Shown here: positions 13,660 through 27,020 of the stretch, piece by piece | Layout: each line of letters begins with the position of its first letter | Numbering within the stretch: the first letter of the stretch is position 1 | Assembly: GCA_017163975.1 (NCBI GenBank) | Contig: JAFFSR010000309.1 | Location: 124,001 to 188,000 of the forward strand | DNA: 64,000 nucleotides | DNA from: Anastatus disparis | Taxonomy: Eukaryota; Arthropoda; Insecta; Hymenoptera; Eupelmidae | Direction of reading: 5' to 3' | Translations under genes and position numbers: made by a program | The notes under the pieces: generated by a model | Told to the model about the DNA's origin: nothing | Seen by the model: the letters and a program-made list of their open reading frames with translations, nothing else | Databases searched by the model: none

Positions 13660-14425
13660 GATAAGTGCTCGTATAAATGAATTAAATAAAATCTCAAATT
13701 CATTTGTCATTACTTATCGTTTCACATATTGATACAACAAAATAAATAAATAATGAATCGTTTATTCAATTACTATTTAAGGGTGTATTGGTTTTACAGT
13801 TTGTGTAAAAAGTTAGTTTTTTCGATTATGGTTTTTATTCAATTTTTATCTTAGTAATTTATTAGATAATATTAAACGATTATTTTACACTTTATTTAAT
13901 TAAAATATGATGATTTATTAATAAGTTATAGTATTTTATATTTTACAATTTTTAAACAAATCTAAGGCAAACATAAAAAATTGTGCAAAAGTTTAAAAAA
14001 TGATTTTATTTTATAGCAACAAAGTTAATTTTATTTAGTTTCAAATTTAGAATCTATGAAATAAGGTACAATTTAGATTTTTTTTTATTCAAATGTATTG
14101 TCAATTTTAAGCGAAAACATGCATATGTCTCAAACGATACTCACTGTTTCATTGTAGATAAATTGCAATGAATTCGAATAATAAATTAAAATGAAAATTC
14201 TACCTTAGATTATGGATTCTAATTTTGAAACTGAATAAAATAAATTTTGTTTTTGTCAAAAATAATTTTTTATGATGTTTTTTCAATCAAGTGTCGGTAA
14301 AATAATTATTGTGATATAAATAACACTTTTATAATGTACTTAACCTTCAAAAATTAGTAACAAAAAAATGTAATTTTACATAAATTTTATATCAGAAGAA
14401 AACGGTTAAATATGAAACAAATCCC
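13660..14425. other. AT-rich spacer
   Basis: No gene or clear structured repeat seen. Confidence 0.5.
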
Positions 14426-14845
14426 TTAAGGGCACGTCAGAGCTCGCTACCTTCTAAAATAATTTATTAATATTTTAATTCCAAGTTCACAAGTAAACGG
14501 TGCGTTAGATCGAGTTGTTTTATTACAGTAGAAAAATTTGTAATACTAAACTTGAGTGCGGACAACTTACAGAATTTATTGAAATACCGTAGATAAAAAG
14601 TTATAAACAATTTTTCGAAATATAGTATTTTGAGATTAGGTTTATCGAGCTTAATATCAAATTTCCATTCCAAGCTTATAAAAAAATAACAAGTCTAAAT
14701 GATTTTTTATTTTAACAAACATTATTGTATTAACATAGCTTTAGTGCGGACAAGTCATCACAATTGTTTAAATTACAAATTTAAGAAGATATCAATAAAA
14801 TAATAAAAGCAAAAATTGTGTCCAGCAGCTCCGACATCCCGTTAA
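14426..14845. mobile_element. Probable TTAA-flanked MITE
   Basis: TTAA at 14426-14429 and 14842-14845 flank imperfect inverted ends: GGGCACGTCAGAGCTCGCT on the left, and CAGCAGCTCCGACATCCCG on the right. The interior is not palindromic, unlike the other TTAA elements here. The open frame at 14467-14673 lies inside and looks non-coding. Confidence 0.5.
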
Positions 14846-15298
14846 GTCAGAACAAATATTATCAGCCGAACGTAGTGTTTGGTCTGTCTAAACAATTACA
14901 AGATATTCCTACATAAAATGATAATTCCTATAATTTCTATATGAATGATTCTGCGATGCTTTAAACATTTGGGAAATTCTATACTTCTAAAAAAAAGTGC
15001 ATTTTTATTATTATAAATAAAATTATGCAGATTATTTTAGCGCCCCTATTGAAAATTGTAATTGTTAGCTTATACATGAATAAAATGTGTAAATCTATTT
15101 TTTATAGTATTAAATATTAAATATACGGTACTATACTTAAATTGTTATTTGAACTATATTTTTAAAATTGGACAAAAAAAGCAAAAATAACAATTTTTCT
15201 TAAAAAAAAATACAATGAAATGTTTTGTTTATAGTATCACTGAAATTTTTAAATATTATCTATATATAATTACATAGAAATCAATACTGTAGGCTTTA
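14846..15298. other. AT-rich spacer upstream of the hAT remnant
   Basis: No gene seen. It may contain the 5' terminal sequence of the hAT element, but no terminal inverted repeat could be paired by eye. Confidence 0.4.
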
Positions 15299-17310
15299 AT
15301 GGCAGTTACAAGATCGATTAAAAAGGCAAAAAGGGAAGTTATGCGTAAACACCGACAAGAATGGTTGGACATTGAAGCATTTTAAAATTGGCTGGTACTG
15401 GATCTGAAGAAACCTTTTGAAGCTTTTTTGCAGAGTGTGTAATATAACGCTAGGAGCACGTTTGAGCATACTGAAACTTCATGCTGTCGGCAGGGACCAT
15501 TACAAAGCTTGTGGATATGAAGAACCTCCTGCAGAAAAGCTCTTGCAATCACCGAAGAAGATGGACGGCGCGTATCGAAGGAAGATAGCCTATGCAGCGC
15601 TGACATTGATTGCAACCTGTGCCAAGATAAATTTGTCTTTCCAAAATGTCCCCGAGCTTCTGAAGGCATTAAAATTGGTTGTAGATCCTGGCATTTGGAA
15701 AGACGTTGAACAGTGGACGCACCAAGGCTCGCGATTTAATGGTCAACGTTATCGCGAAGAACGCAAAAAATGATTTAGTTAATATATTAAAGGTTACTCC
15801 TTTTTCGACAGATATATCGATAGAAAAATGTTTATCAATGCTAGGTATGTCGATTTAAATGATAATAAATTAAAGTTTGAATTATGGAGTATGGTAAAGG
15901 TTTTTGAAAAAGATATTTAGGCGTCTGCTGGTGCTGAACGTATATTCGAATGTATCAAGGATTCATTTGAATGTAAAGATGCTCCCTTTACAAATATTTT
16001 TGCCTGTTGTTTAGATGGCTGTAATACTATGTCCGGTGAAATAACTGGTTTGAAAGCTAGGTTAGATAATGCTATTCTCGGTACAGTTTGCATGACATGT
16101 CCTGCACATAAAACACATTTATGTGCCGAATCTGAAATGAAAAAACTTTCTGATCAGATTACTTCTTTGATCACGCATATCAATGCATTATTTAGGAATA
16201 GTAACAAACAACACAATTTTGAGAATTTGCAGAGAGAAAATGGTGTACCAGAGCATAAAATTTTAAAAATGTGCGATACACGATGGCTAAGTTTAGGGCA
16301 GTGTGTCAACCGCATCTTAGAACAATGGCCCCTTTTACTAGATTTTTCGAAATCATTAGCGGAAAATAAAGATAGTGCGGGTCAAAAAATAATTTCAATC
16401 ATGCAAAAACATGATATGCAAATGTACTTTTTTCTTTAATAACACGTTTTAAAAGAGTTGAATAGTTTAAATAGATTTTTGCAAAATAAGAACGTTATTA
16501 TTCACATTGTAGCTGAGAAAATTGAAAGAAGATACAAAAATATAGTATCATGTGTATTAAATAGAAATCATGTCATTGCTACGAAGTATTGATGTCTTTG
16601 ATACAAATGCTTACATGAGATATGTTGATTTTAATTTAGGAGACGAGATCAGAGAAATTTTGCTAACTCGTGGCAATGAACTGGAAGATCTTTGCAAAAA
16701 TACTTTTAATTTTATATGAGCTTTGCCTTTGGAAATAAAAAGTAGGTTTATTAATGATCAGATGATTGTATTTGAAGCAGCAGTGTGTTAGCAGCCAAAA
16801 AATGCGATATCATCTCAATTCAGAAATAAAAATCCTTATTTGTTTGATAAATTAGTAAATGTTTTTCAAAAATTAGTTAATGATAAAGATAGTTTGTACA
16901 AAGAATGGAAAAGTTTAGTTAATTTGGATGTCCCTGAGGAATTAATGATAACTACAGCTAAGGTAGAAGATTTTTGGTTTTACATTTTTAATATTGATAA
17001 TGATAACGATCGCGAATCTTTCAAAAACATTAGTTTATTTACTTTTACTGTATTAACTATACCGCACGCTAATGCCGATACAGAAAGGACTTTCAGCGAT
17101 TTTCAAAATTGTAAACGCAAGCATAGAAATAAAATGAACATCAAATCTGTTAATGGTGCTCTTAAAGCTCGTGAATTAGTCAGATCCATTGATGCACATG
17201 AAACTTTTAAACCAACAGAACAAATGATTGATATGGCAGCAAGTGAAAAGTATCACGAAAAAATGAATAAGAATCTAAATTTTGAGTTGTACAATTTCCT
17301 TCTGTTATAG
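15299..17310 (+). pseudogene. hAT-superfamily transposase, decayed
   Basis: An ATG at 15299 opens a basic N-terminus. A stop follows at about 15381 (TAA in EAF-stop-NWL), then a frame change into a zinc-finger segment (FCRVCN...LHAVGRDH, 15420-15510). A central frame (15780-16439, with internal frame changes and stops) includes FSTDIS, LDGCNTM and DTRWLSL, which match the catalytic-core surroundings of hAT transposases. The C-terminal frame (16840-17310) carries the hAT dimerisation motif IPHANADTERTFSDF with KHRNKMN after it. At least three frame breaks and several stops separate the parts, so it is inactive. It would have been a nuclear DDE-type transposase that makes 8-bp target duplications. 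Terminal repeats were not located. Confidence 0.88.
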
Positions 17311-18889
17311 ATACCTAATCATTTTGTCGTTTGGTTTAATAGTATTTTTGTTGCGATTATTTTTTTATACATTAAATAAATTTTTTATATATATAAATCT
17401 ATTAAACATAATATTTAATATGAATATGATATCGTACTTGTAAATACTGTAAACACATTCATTTTAGGGTTAATTTAATGCAAAAATAATCCAGTGCAAT
17501 TTGCAACGATTTATCATGTTTCTGGACTCTATTTTATGATTCGAATCAAAACCTTGATTAAAGTTTGTATGAAATATATTTATACATTAACATATGAATT
17601 TAGTAATGATGTAGCTTCTATTTAAAATAATTCTTTTTCATTTTTTCTTGCAGGTTATCATGTAAATAAAATTGTCATTATTACTTATTAATAAATTAAA
17701 CTTAAATTTATAAAATTAATAACAAATAATATATTTCTTTGTTTATTGGATTTTGAAAACAATTATCTAGTTAAATTATCCGTAAATAGAAATTATAGTG
17801 TGTTTGTATGTGTTTCTGATCTTAAAATAATGATTATCATATATACATGTTACAATTTTTTCATTAATTTAGTAAAAGGTTTAACCATTATCTAAATGTA
17901 TGTGAATAATTAAAATATTATGATTACGACACACCATTGTTAAACTGCAATTCCTAAAATTGATCTCATATAGATGTTATTTATTGTATTGTGTTTCTCA
18001 AAAAGACATTGTCCGTGATTCACATAATATATTGTGAGTTGTATATCTTATATCGTGCATTAATAATAATGTGTGAAATGTATACATTTTCAAGAAATCA
18101 TTAGGTACATGTTATACTGTATATGATTTGTATTATATAATGTGGATTAAAACTTTACCAATGGAATCGTTAATGATCTTAAATTTCTAATAATTTAGTT
18201 AATTATAAATATTAGTATATATATAAATTTTTGTTCAAATTAATTTTTTTTTTTTTCATAAGATTTTTTCAGCAGTAGTATCAGTTATAGATGTTATTAA
18301 TCAATAACAATTTTATAATCAATTACATTTTGCCATGAGAAAATTTAATATATTTCGTATTATTAATTATATCAATAATAATAAAAAAATTCGATCTGTA
18401 AAATTCGAATCATAAATTTTTTAAAAGATCTGGAATTTCACATGAAGTGAGTATTTCATAGTCATCAAAACAACTACAATGTTTGTAAATGTACAGTAAT
18501 CATAAGAATGGATTTTTCATACTAATGAATATAGTTAAATACTAGTTTTCATTATTATCTTCATCATAAACTTAAAATATTGTAAAAAATTGCATCGTTA
18601 TAATAGAATGTATATTAAATTAATATAATTAATATTTCAAATATTTTGTTTCAATGAATATAATACTTAATTAACGAAACATAATTATTTTATAAATTAA
18701 AAACTTTTAAATTTTAATGTTAATTTTGATATATTATTTTTTCTTAATATAATTTTGTATATTGTTGATAAATTAAGTACACGAAAAGTGTCTACCTTTA
18801 ATATATTATTTATTAGCTTTTACATCTTCGCGATAACTTCTAAAGAAATTCGATGGAATCGATAAAGTTATTTCAGTACATATGTAAGT
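17311..18889. other. AT-rich spacer downstream of the hAT remnant
   Basis: Very AT-rich with no open frame of note. It may include the hAT 3' terminal region. Confidence 0.45.
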
Positions 18890-19847
18890 TGTAACTTGTG
18901 ACGATAGTTAAAATTGAAAAGCATAGTACTAATATAAAACAAAATATTGGAGGTAACCTTTCCTGTCTCCCTCTGACACCAGCCTGTACCTCAAGCCTGT
19001 ACCGGATGTTACGGAGACACCGCTCGTATTATCTACCGCCGGTAAAATAGATTTCAACCGTGCTAACCGTCGATAATATCGCAGCCTGCATATAGTTTAT
19101 TATCTTTCCTTTATTAATAATAAGATTGTTAAAAACCGCGTCACCGGTAATAATAAATACCGACCGCCAGAAAGAGATCAATTAAATCTCGTAACCTGTA
19201 AATAGCTAACCTTTCTTTTACTATTAGTTTGTAACCGATACCGTTCGGAAATTATTGTTAAGTATAATTTTGTTAAACCGCATTACCGGTAAAAATAATA
19301 CCGACCGCCTAAAGATATAATTTGATCTTAGTATTATTTGATTATTCATATTTTTCCGTGCCGCCGTCTCCGGCCAATTTTTCGAGATTACTATTTGATT
19401 AACTAACCTTGTATTAGTTCTAAGTTAACTCAATAAATGCAAAGAATATTTATTGTAGAAAATATAAAATACACGACTCATACTCATTTACCAGTTCCGC
19501 TAAACCTGTCCTGTAAATCCGCCCCGTCATTTACCGCTTTAGTTTTTAAGATTTGTTATTTTATCAATTTAATTATTATTCAAACGCAATAGTAAATTCC
19601 TTTTTCTTTAATATTAACTACAGTTAAATTTTTACACGTTTCTTTTATTAAAGTTAACCTTTCATTATTAAACTCATTTTTATTTTTATTCAGTAATTTC
19701 AATTTAGTTTATAAGTTTGAACTTTGGCTTATTCGAACCTCCGACCGACCATCGTCTAGCCTCAACCCTCAGGTAAAAAGTAAAAGTCTGATGCCACCGA
19801 CGTCATCGAGTTGTCTACGGCAACCGCCCGAAAAGCCAAACGTTACA
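18890..19847. mobile_element. Probable solo LTR
   Basis: A block of about 958 bp, much less AT-rich than its flanks, begins TGTAAC and ends GTTACA, a TG...CA pair with perfect 6-bp inverted termini. It contains CAATAAATGC at 19430-19440, usable as a polyadenylation signal on the plus strand. CCGGTAA and TACCGACCG motifs recur within it (about 19045, 19145, 19285), giving an internal repeat of some 120 bp. No internal retroviral genes adjoin either side. A matching 5-bp target duplication could not be confirmed (ACATA-like left, ATATA right), so the boundaries are tentative. Confidence 0.45.
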
Positions 19848-20307
19848 ATATAACATAATTTGAAAAAATTATCAATGTGTTAAATAAATTATTGAAAAAA
19901 GTATTTTTATTTTCAGCGCACGCAAAAAATGTATATGAAAAATATCATTTTTTAATTATTGAATGTTAATGGCTCCTTTCATTTGAATAATTAATAAATG
20001 AATTGTTTTTATTACATTTTTTACGTGAGTGGATTAGGCCTGTATTACGTATATGGGGATACCACTTGAAAAAAATGCGCTGAGATATCTACCTCCTGGA
20101 TAGCGTGGAAACGATATCAATTGAACGATGTTTCAGCTTTATTTGAATGATTCTCCGGTCGCCTATGCTTGGGTATCTATGATTCAAAAACTGCTGCTTC
20201 TTATTTAACAATAATTTTTAATTTTCGATTGAATGTGTATAAATATTTATATGTAATATATGATCGTTTTACTTTTTATCTTTTTTTTATTAAACATGAC
20301 CTTTTTT
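19848..20307. other. Spacer with a moderately GC-rich patch
   Basis: 20035-20190 is less AT-rich than the surroundings and has short open stretches, but no recognisable domain or splice-bounded exon. Confidence 0.4.
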
Positions 20308-20763
20308 AAACGCTTTTATTTAACTTAACTGCCTCTGAATATGTCCTCAAATCTTGCGATTGAAAATTAACGTACTTCCAATTGACTTAGAAGGCTGAAA
20401 TTTTCAGAATATATGTATTTTGCATGACAATACATGATTCTATAATTATTTTTAAACTTTTTCATAATTAAATATTTATCATATGTAAGCAATATTATAT
20501 AGCCAGCGCTATCCAACTAATCGGCCTCTCTTCTTTGTGTGGCTATTCGTAACAGCAACTCAATTCTCAGTAAAGGTTTATGCATATAGGCGTTACTGAG
20601 AAAATGTATACAAGTGTGTGTGTTTTGCAAAAACACACTTGTGTATACGTTTACGTATATATAAGTATACAAATATGTACGTATGTGCCTGGACGTTTGT
20701 ACAATCATATAATGAGTAAAATTAATTAAAAAAATATTTTAAAAAATGCTTTTATTTAACGTT
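20308..20763 (+). repeat. 455-bp dispersed repeat, copy B
   Basis: Near-identical to 8312-8766, including the AAACGCTTTTATTTAAC start and the TTTTATTTAACGTT end. As in copy A, the AT-rich hairpin follows directly, so the pair of repeats moved or duplicated together. Confidence 0.8.
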
Positions 20764-20764
20764 A

Positions 20765-21128
20765 AAAAAATTAATAGAAAAAAATAAATTTTAAAAATTA
20801 AAAAAAAAAACTAAAAAGTAAAAGTAAATAAATAAATGAATAATAATTTTTAAAAAAACTTTTTTATTAAAAAACAAAAATTAAAAAAAATAAAAAATAA
20901 TTCAAATGTATAATTATATTATAAATTATGTTTCTGCCTAATATTTTATTGAAATTTTATATAAAAGCGTGGAGAATATAATTCTAAATCTTCTTTCAAT
21001 ATTCTCCACGCTTTTATATAAAATTTCAATAAAATATTAGGCAGAAACATAATTTATAATATAATTATACATTTGAATTATTTTTTATTTTCTTTTAATT
21101 TTTGTTTTTTTATAAAAGCGTTTTTTTA
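20765..21128. repeat. AT-rich long hairpin, copy B
   Basis: The same palindrome as 8768-9215. The two arms meet near 20990 at GGAGAATAT/ATATTCTCC, and the arms include TCTGCCTAATATTTTATTG and its complement. The right arm ends near 21128, so the outer AT-rich stem seen in copy A is missing on that side. Confidence 0.8.
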
Positions 21129-21889
21129 ATTACTTCTGAAATAATTTGATATTAATTGATAAAGTATACATTAAAAGACTTACTTGTGAAAATTGGCTGT
21201 TAAATATCTTCACTTATCATCTAGTTTCTTGATGCTGTAAAAACTTTGTCTGTAATCCAAATGTGGAAATGTTGATGTTCTTAAAGTAGTAAAATAATTG
21301 ATAAAAAGATGTTAACATGTTTGTTTCATCAAAATTCTGTAAAAATAATATTTCTTGTATTTTTAATAAAATAAAGTTATTGGATTCATTCCCTGGTAGA
21401 AATTTTCCCGATTTTTTCTCCATAGGTTGGTCAATTTTTTTATATATTCCCATTCGTTGCTCTATTAGTTCGCCAATATCACCGCTAATGGCGTCACGTT
21501 TTACGCCATTCATTGCCCAACATATATGGGAAATTTAAAGTTATGCTTTTTAACGTGTTAAATTCTTTTGACATTCATTATATTAATTATCACAATCATT
21601 GTTACAATTATAATACATGCATAAACATCATGCGTGCACGTACATATAAAATAATTAATTGATTATCGTTTTAGAATTGTCTTTGATTAAAAGCAATATA
21701 TTGAATTTTTATTAACTACGTTAAATTTTTTATAGCTTTTTTCACTATGTTCACAATTAAGGTTAAGTATACAGTCAAAATTTTCGATCTTTCACACGTA
21801 TCATTTTCATCACTTTTTTCAAACACATAATCACTTTACAAACTACTTTGTTTTTATAATTGTCTAATATTCTTTTAGCTCTGTATTTT
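21129..21889. other. Spacer with one possible element end
   Basis: CCCTGGTAGAAATTTT at about 21391-21406 recurs inverted near 24617-24635 (AAATTTCTACCAGGG). The overlapping open frames at 21217-21538 on both strands lack domain character. Confidence 0.4.
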
Positions 21890-22013
21890 GCTTTCTCATA
21901 GAGAAAGCATTGTATCGATAAAAAAAATTTTTTTCTATTTTTTCATTAATTTGTACATATTTGAACTCGGTGAGTCGTAAAAAGTGGTTTCCAGAAAATG
22001 TCTGTATGTATGT

Positions 22014-22049
<36 letters not shown>

Positions 22050-24009
22050 ATGTATGAATTCAGTTAGTAAACTGTATCTCGAGAACTACTCGATGGATTT
22101 GCTTCTAATTTTGCATGGAATTTAGTTTTGTGACTAACTTGCTGGGAAGCTATTGATAATTTGGTTCTTCCAGCGTAGTTTTCCTTTTAAAGTTTAAAAA
22201 AAAAAAAAAAAATTCTATTTTTCGTTTTTTGGTTTTTTTTTGTTTACTACTTGATGAATTTGCTTCAAAATTTGCATGGAATTTATTTGTGATTGCCCGG
22301 ATAAAATAAATTTTTAAAAACTGATTTTCTTAGCTCAGTTTTAATTTTAGAGCATTTTGAAATTTTTGAAAAAAATGTTTCTATTTATTAAGCCAATAAA
22401 ATCTTAAAAACTACTCGATGGATTTACTTCAAATTTTCCATACAATTCAATTTTTTGATGAACTGGTGCGGAAGCTATTGGGAATTGGTTTTCTTAGCGC
22501 AGTTTTTTTTTTTAGAATCATTTTAAGAATTTTTAAAAAATTTCGATTTTTCATTTTTTTTGTATTTTACGTAAACTACTCGAAGAATTTGTTCGAAAAT
22601 TTGTATGGAACTTTATTTCGACTGCCAAAAGTATTTAAAATTTTGTAAACTAATTTTCTTAGCAGACTTTTAATTTTAGAGCATTTTTAAAATTTTTTTA
22701 AAAATTTTTATTTTTAATTATTTTTTATTTTACGAAAACCATTCGATTGATTTGCTCCAAAATTTGTATGCAATTAATTCGCTACTATCTGAAGAAAACA
22801 AGCTTTGGAAAACTAATTTTCTCAGCGCAGTTTTAATTTTAGAGCACTTTGAAAATTTTCAAAAAAATTTTTATTTTTCATTTATTTTCTTTTTTGCGTT
22901 AACCATACTATAAATTTTCTTCAAAATTTTCATACAATTAATTCGCTATTGTCTGAAAAAAATAAGCTTTTGGAAACTAATTTTCTTAGCGTGGTTACAA
23001 TTTTAGAGAATTTTAAAGATTTAAAAAAAAATTTCGATTCTCCTTTTCTTATTTTTTTTTATTCTACGTAAAGTACTCGATAGATTTGTTCTAAAAATTA
23101 CAGGGAAATTATTTGCGACTGCCAAAAGAAGGAAAATTTTCAAAAATTGATTTTCATAGCGTAGTTTTAATTTTAGAGCATTTTTAAAATTTTGAAAAAA
23201 AAATTTTGAAAAGAAAATGTTATTTATTTAACCAGTTAGATCTCGAAAATTACTCGATGGATTTGCTTCAAATTTTGTATACCATCTATGTTTTTGTATA
23301 ACTAGGCGGGAAGCTATAGAAAATTTGTATTCATAGTGTATTTTTTTTATTATAGAGCCATTTTAAGAATTTGAAAAAATTTTCAATTTTTAATTTTTTT
23401 TGTATTTTACGTAAGTTACTTGATGAATTTGCTTTGAGATTTCCATGAGAATAATTTGCATCTGCCAAAAGGAGGATAAATTTTATAAACCGATCTTCTT
23501 AGCGTAGTTTTCATTTTAGTAAATTTTATAAATTTTCTTAAAGAATTTTCATATTTCAGTTTTTTTCCATTTTACGTAAAGTACTCGATAGATTTGCTCT
23601 AAAATTTGTATACAAGTTATTTGCTACTGTCTTTATAAACCAAGTTTGAAAAAAATAATTTTCTTAGCGTAGCTTTTTGATCACTTCTTTTGATTTCTGA
23701 GTAAATCTTGAAAATTTATAATAGTACTACTGATTTAGATGTTGACTTGTATTATTACATTCAATTAAATATTTAAATATAATCATTATTAAATATTATA
23801 AATTAAATTGTTTTTTAATAAATGGAAAAAATATTTGAAGAAGAAGAATGAATTTCATTCTCATCGTTCTATTAAAGTACAAATTTATTAATAAATATTA
23901 ATGTTAGACAATTTTTTCTATATTAAAATCACATTCAAATAAATATGAAAAAAATAATGAAACTCAAAGAGCTCTATGAGAAAGCATTCCGCCAAAGCAC
24001 TTGGCAGCG
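21890..24009 (+). mobile_element. 165-bp-monomer element, copy 2
   Basis: Ends GCTTTCTCATAGAG (21890-21903) and CTCTATGAGAAAGC (23972-23985), with the shared outer sequence ending TTGGCAGCG. The first 19 bases, GCTTTCTCATAGAGAAAGC, are themselves a perfect hairpin with an ATA loop. The AGCGTAGTTTT-like block recurs at about 22174, 22331, 22494, 22658, 22824, 22988, 23157, 23333, 23500 and 23667, a spacing of 157-176 bp (mostly 163-169). A TG microsatellite is at 22018-22048. The open frame at 22418-22648 runs through the monomers and is not conserved as protein. Confidence 0.82.
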
Positions 24010-24021
24010 TTTTTTAAACAG

Positions 24022-24398
24022 TACCCTGGTGAAAAAAATCAGGTGACAAATCACCTGATTTATCAGGTGATTTATCATGCCAGAACATTATGTAACGATT
24101 TTTTTGGTTTTTACACGTTTCAAACCATACTTATTCAATTCAGAACAGTTTTTAAAAATTTTTGAAAATTTTGAACTTAGAAAATTTTTTAGATAATTTG
24201 GTCTTAGAAAAAATTTTGACTAATTTTACAAAAAAATTTCCAAGTTCAAAAATGTCAAAAATTTTCAAAAAATGTTTTGAATCGACTAAGCATTGTTTGA
24301 AACGTGTAAAAACAAAAAAAATCGTTACATGATGTTTTGGCATGATAAATCACCTGATAAATCAGGTGATTTATCACCTGATTTTTTTCAACAGGGTA
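24022..24398. mobile_element. Palindromic MITE with AATCAGGTGA ends, second copy
   Basis: TA-CCCTGGTGAAAAAAATC on the left and GATTTTTTTCAACAGGG-TA on the right. The stem includes ATCAGGTGATTTATCATGCC and its complement. A TA target duplication (24022-24023, 24397-24398) would suit a Tc1/mariner-type host transposase. Same family as 7133-7480, also lying just outside a 165-bp-monomer element. Confidence 0.82.
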
Positions 24399-24821
24399 AA
24401 TACAGTAGTTATATTATGTAACACAGCTATAATATACATTTGATTTTAGAGTTTACCGAACGTTAGTTAGTTGTCAGTTAATATGCGCATACGTGTTGCG
24501 CACTCGTCACAGACACCAGCTGTTAAACAGTCGGCCATTCATTAGTAAAATATTTCGCCAACTGTTTATAAATAAAATTAGGCAAAAACTGAAAAATTGG
24601 CCATTTTAGTTGGTGAAATTTCTACCAGGGTTAAAATAATTTGAATAGCTAAATTTGTTAATTTTAACTATTTTATTAAACAAATATTTGTTAAGGAAAT
24701 AGATTATTTTTATTATTAATTTTGCTTGGAAGAAAAAGCAAAAGTACTCAAATTTACGAAGGAATTTGTGCCATTTAGTATTCAGCGATTGAATGGACAA
24801 AAGAAGAAAAATGGTTATTTC
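24399..24821. other. Spacer
   Basis: No gene. It contains AAATTTCTACCAGGG near 24617-24635, an inverted match to 21391-21406. Confidence 0.4.
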
Positions 24822-27020
24822 GTTGATTAGATTAGATGAGATAATGATTTATTCGTATAAATATATAAAAAGGCGTGTAATACAACATAAGATTACAAAT
24901 AAATATTGCACTTAAAGTTGATATCACAGTCGTATAGCTAACCCTAATAATACTGAAAACGTAAGTCACAATAAAAAGTGATATCACAGATAAACCACAG
25001 ATAATAGAAGAATAATTAAGATTATAAAACAATACACGCAATAATACAATAAAATAAAAACAGGCATTCATTATCTATCAGTCATAATATTAAAATTTAA
25101 AAGATAAATAAAAATACATAAAAAATACATAAAATAAAAATAAAAAGCGTACACAATAGCATGAAACGCAGTCAATACAATAAAATCAATTAAAAAAAAA
25201 ACATGTACTCACCAACCATTCATACAATAAATACATTCACGCCTTAAGTCAATATATAGGACATCACATAATAAATAAACACAAATAAAGAAAGTGAATG
25301 TCAATCGAGGTCAAGTAAGTACCCCCTCACTGCTGTCTTGAACCTGTTGAGAGATGGAAAATATTTAATCTCAGCAGGTAGGGAGTTCCAAAAATGTCAA
25401 CCTTGGACTTGGAAGGAATTCCTGTCTCAGTACGCATAAAGGGCACTGCTAAGTCCTTAATTTCTCCCCTAGTAGCCGCCCTAGGTACACATCTAGCGAA
25501 GAGACCCACTAGATGCTCCGGAGTATTCATGCGCACGATTTTGTACATAAGTACAGCCAAGAAATACTGTCTCCTCGAATCAGTGCGCAGCCAACCAAAC
25601 GCGACTCTATAAGGAGAAACATGATCCCCCATTCTCAAACCTAATACATATCTCACACAAGAATTTTGTAACCTCTGTATTCGTCTTCTCAACCCCCGAG
25701 AAGCATCGAGCAAAACCATGTAACAATAATCAAGATGTGGGAACAGCAGGGCGGTTGCGAGCTGTTTACGCAAAGTCTCCGTGGTGTACTTACGGAAAAA
25801 CCGAAGGGCATATAAAACTCTATTAAACTTTTTTGTAATCATATCAATGTGCGGTTTCCAAGAAAGTTTAAGGCCAAGCACAACACCAAGACTCATCACG
25901 GAACCAGAGAAAGGTATACTAATGTCTCCCTCAAGATCAATCGTCTTTGGCCCTCCAGCATAAAACGAATCTACAAAACGACTGCCACCAAAGACGATCG
26001 CCTTAGTTTTATTAGCATTTAAAGTGAGAGAGGCGCCAGCCGTCCACCCTGACACCGCTTTGGCCGCCCTCTATAGGATAAGAATACCCTCCTCCACACT
26101 CTCGCGAGGCATCTGCGTGTAAATTAGCAGTTCGTTCGCATAAAGTAGGTGCTCGACACAACCAGAGTCAAGAGCATCACGTACGTCATTAATATAAAAA
26201 CAAAACGACAGAGGCCCCAGTACCAAACCCTGTGGAACTCCTAGGTTGGTTTTCAGCCAACTCGATTCCTCATTTAAATGCGTGGAAACCATATGCTTCC
26301 TCCCTGATATATAGGAGTTAATCTAGAAGAGGGCAGCCCTGGAAAGCCCCATCGATCTCAGTCTCATAAGTAAGTTGGAGGGAGAGATAGTGCCGAATGC
26401 CTTACTAAAGTCAAAAAGCAGAAGTATGTCTGCGTTGAGTGGTGCTTTCTAAAACCAGTCTCCATTGGATCAAGTAATTTATTTGCAGTATTGTACTCCC
26501 GCAATTAGTCATTGGCGATCTTCTCAAGTGCGTTCGAAAGTAAACACAGAATCGCGATGGGCCTAAAATCCTTAGGCGATTCAGGTGCAAAGCACTTCCT
26601 TAACGGCACAATATGTGCCCGCTTCCAAAGGCTAGGGAAGACCCCCCCCCCCCGTGTAACAGAGGAATTGAACAGAGGCACAAGATGTTCACCAATAAAT
26701 GGCAATGCTTTAAGTATCATTTCTTACGGAATGCCGTCCTCACCATGAGTCTGTGATGAGAAATGAGAAATCACAAGAATAACGTCGTTCACGTTGATTG
26801 GTTTAAAAACGAAACCGTTTTCGCTGCATTCAGAAAGAATCTTCTTGCAGTCCCCATCATCATCTTGTAGCGAAACCGACACCCCAGCAAATTTAATTTC
26901 TTGTAATAGTCTTAAGAGAAAAGCAGTACGTTCGCGCGCTGTATACGTTACCTCAGCATTTTTAAGTGTGATAAGAAGATATCTTCTGTCACCGAATGTA
27001 AGATTTCAAAGAGTTTTTCA
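24822..27020 (-). pseudogene. CR1/Jockey-type LINE, ORF2 remnant
   Basis: Minus-strand reverse transcriptase of a non-LTR retrotransposon, read right to left. A pre-RT segment lies around 26790-27000. FPSLWKRAHIVPL and DFRPIAIL lie in 26505-26720. LGVPQGLVLGPLSF and YINDV lie in 26071-26292, with the catalytic YADD decayed to YANE. The thumb and C-terminal region (25327-26055) has LGVVLGLKLSWKPHID, LFPHLDYC and RLQNSCVRYVLGLR. Several frame breaks and a run of about 13 C at 26642-26654 disrupt it. The 3' UTR runs to a short (TCTAA)n-like tail at 24822-24840. The 5' side is lost where it meets the gypsy LTR repeat at 26889. It is related to the LINE at 54264-55715. Confidence 0.85.
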
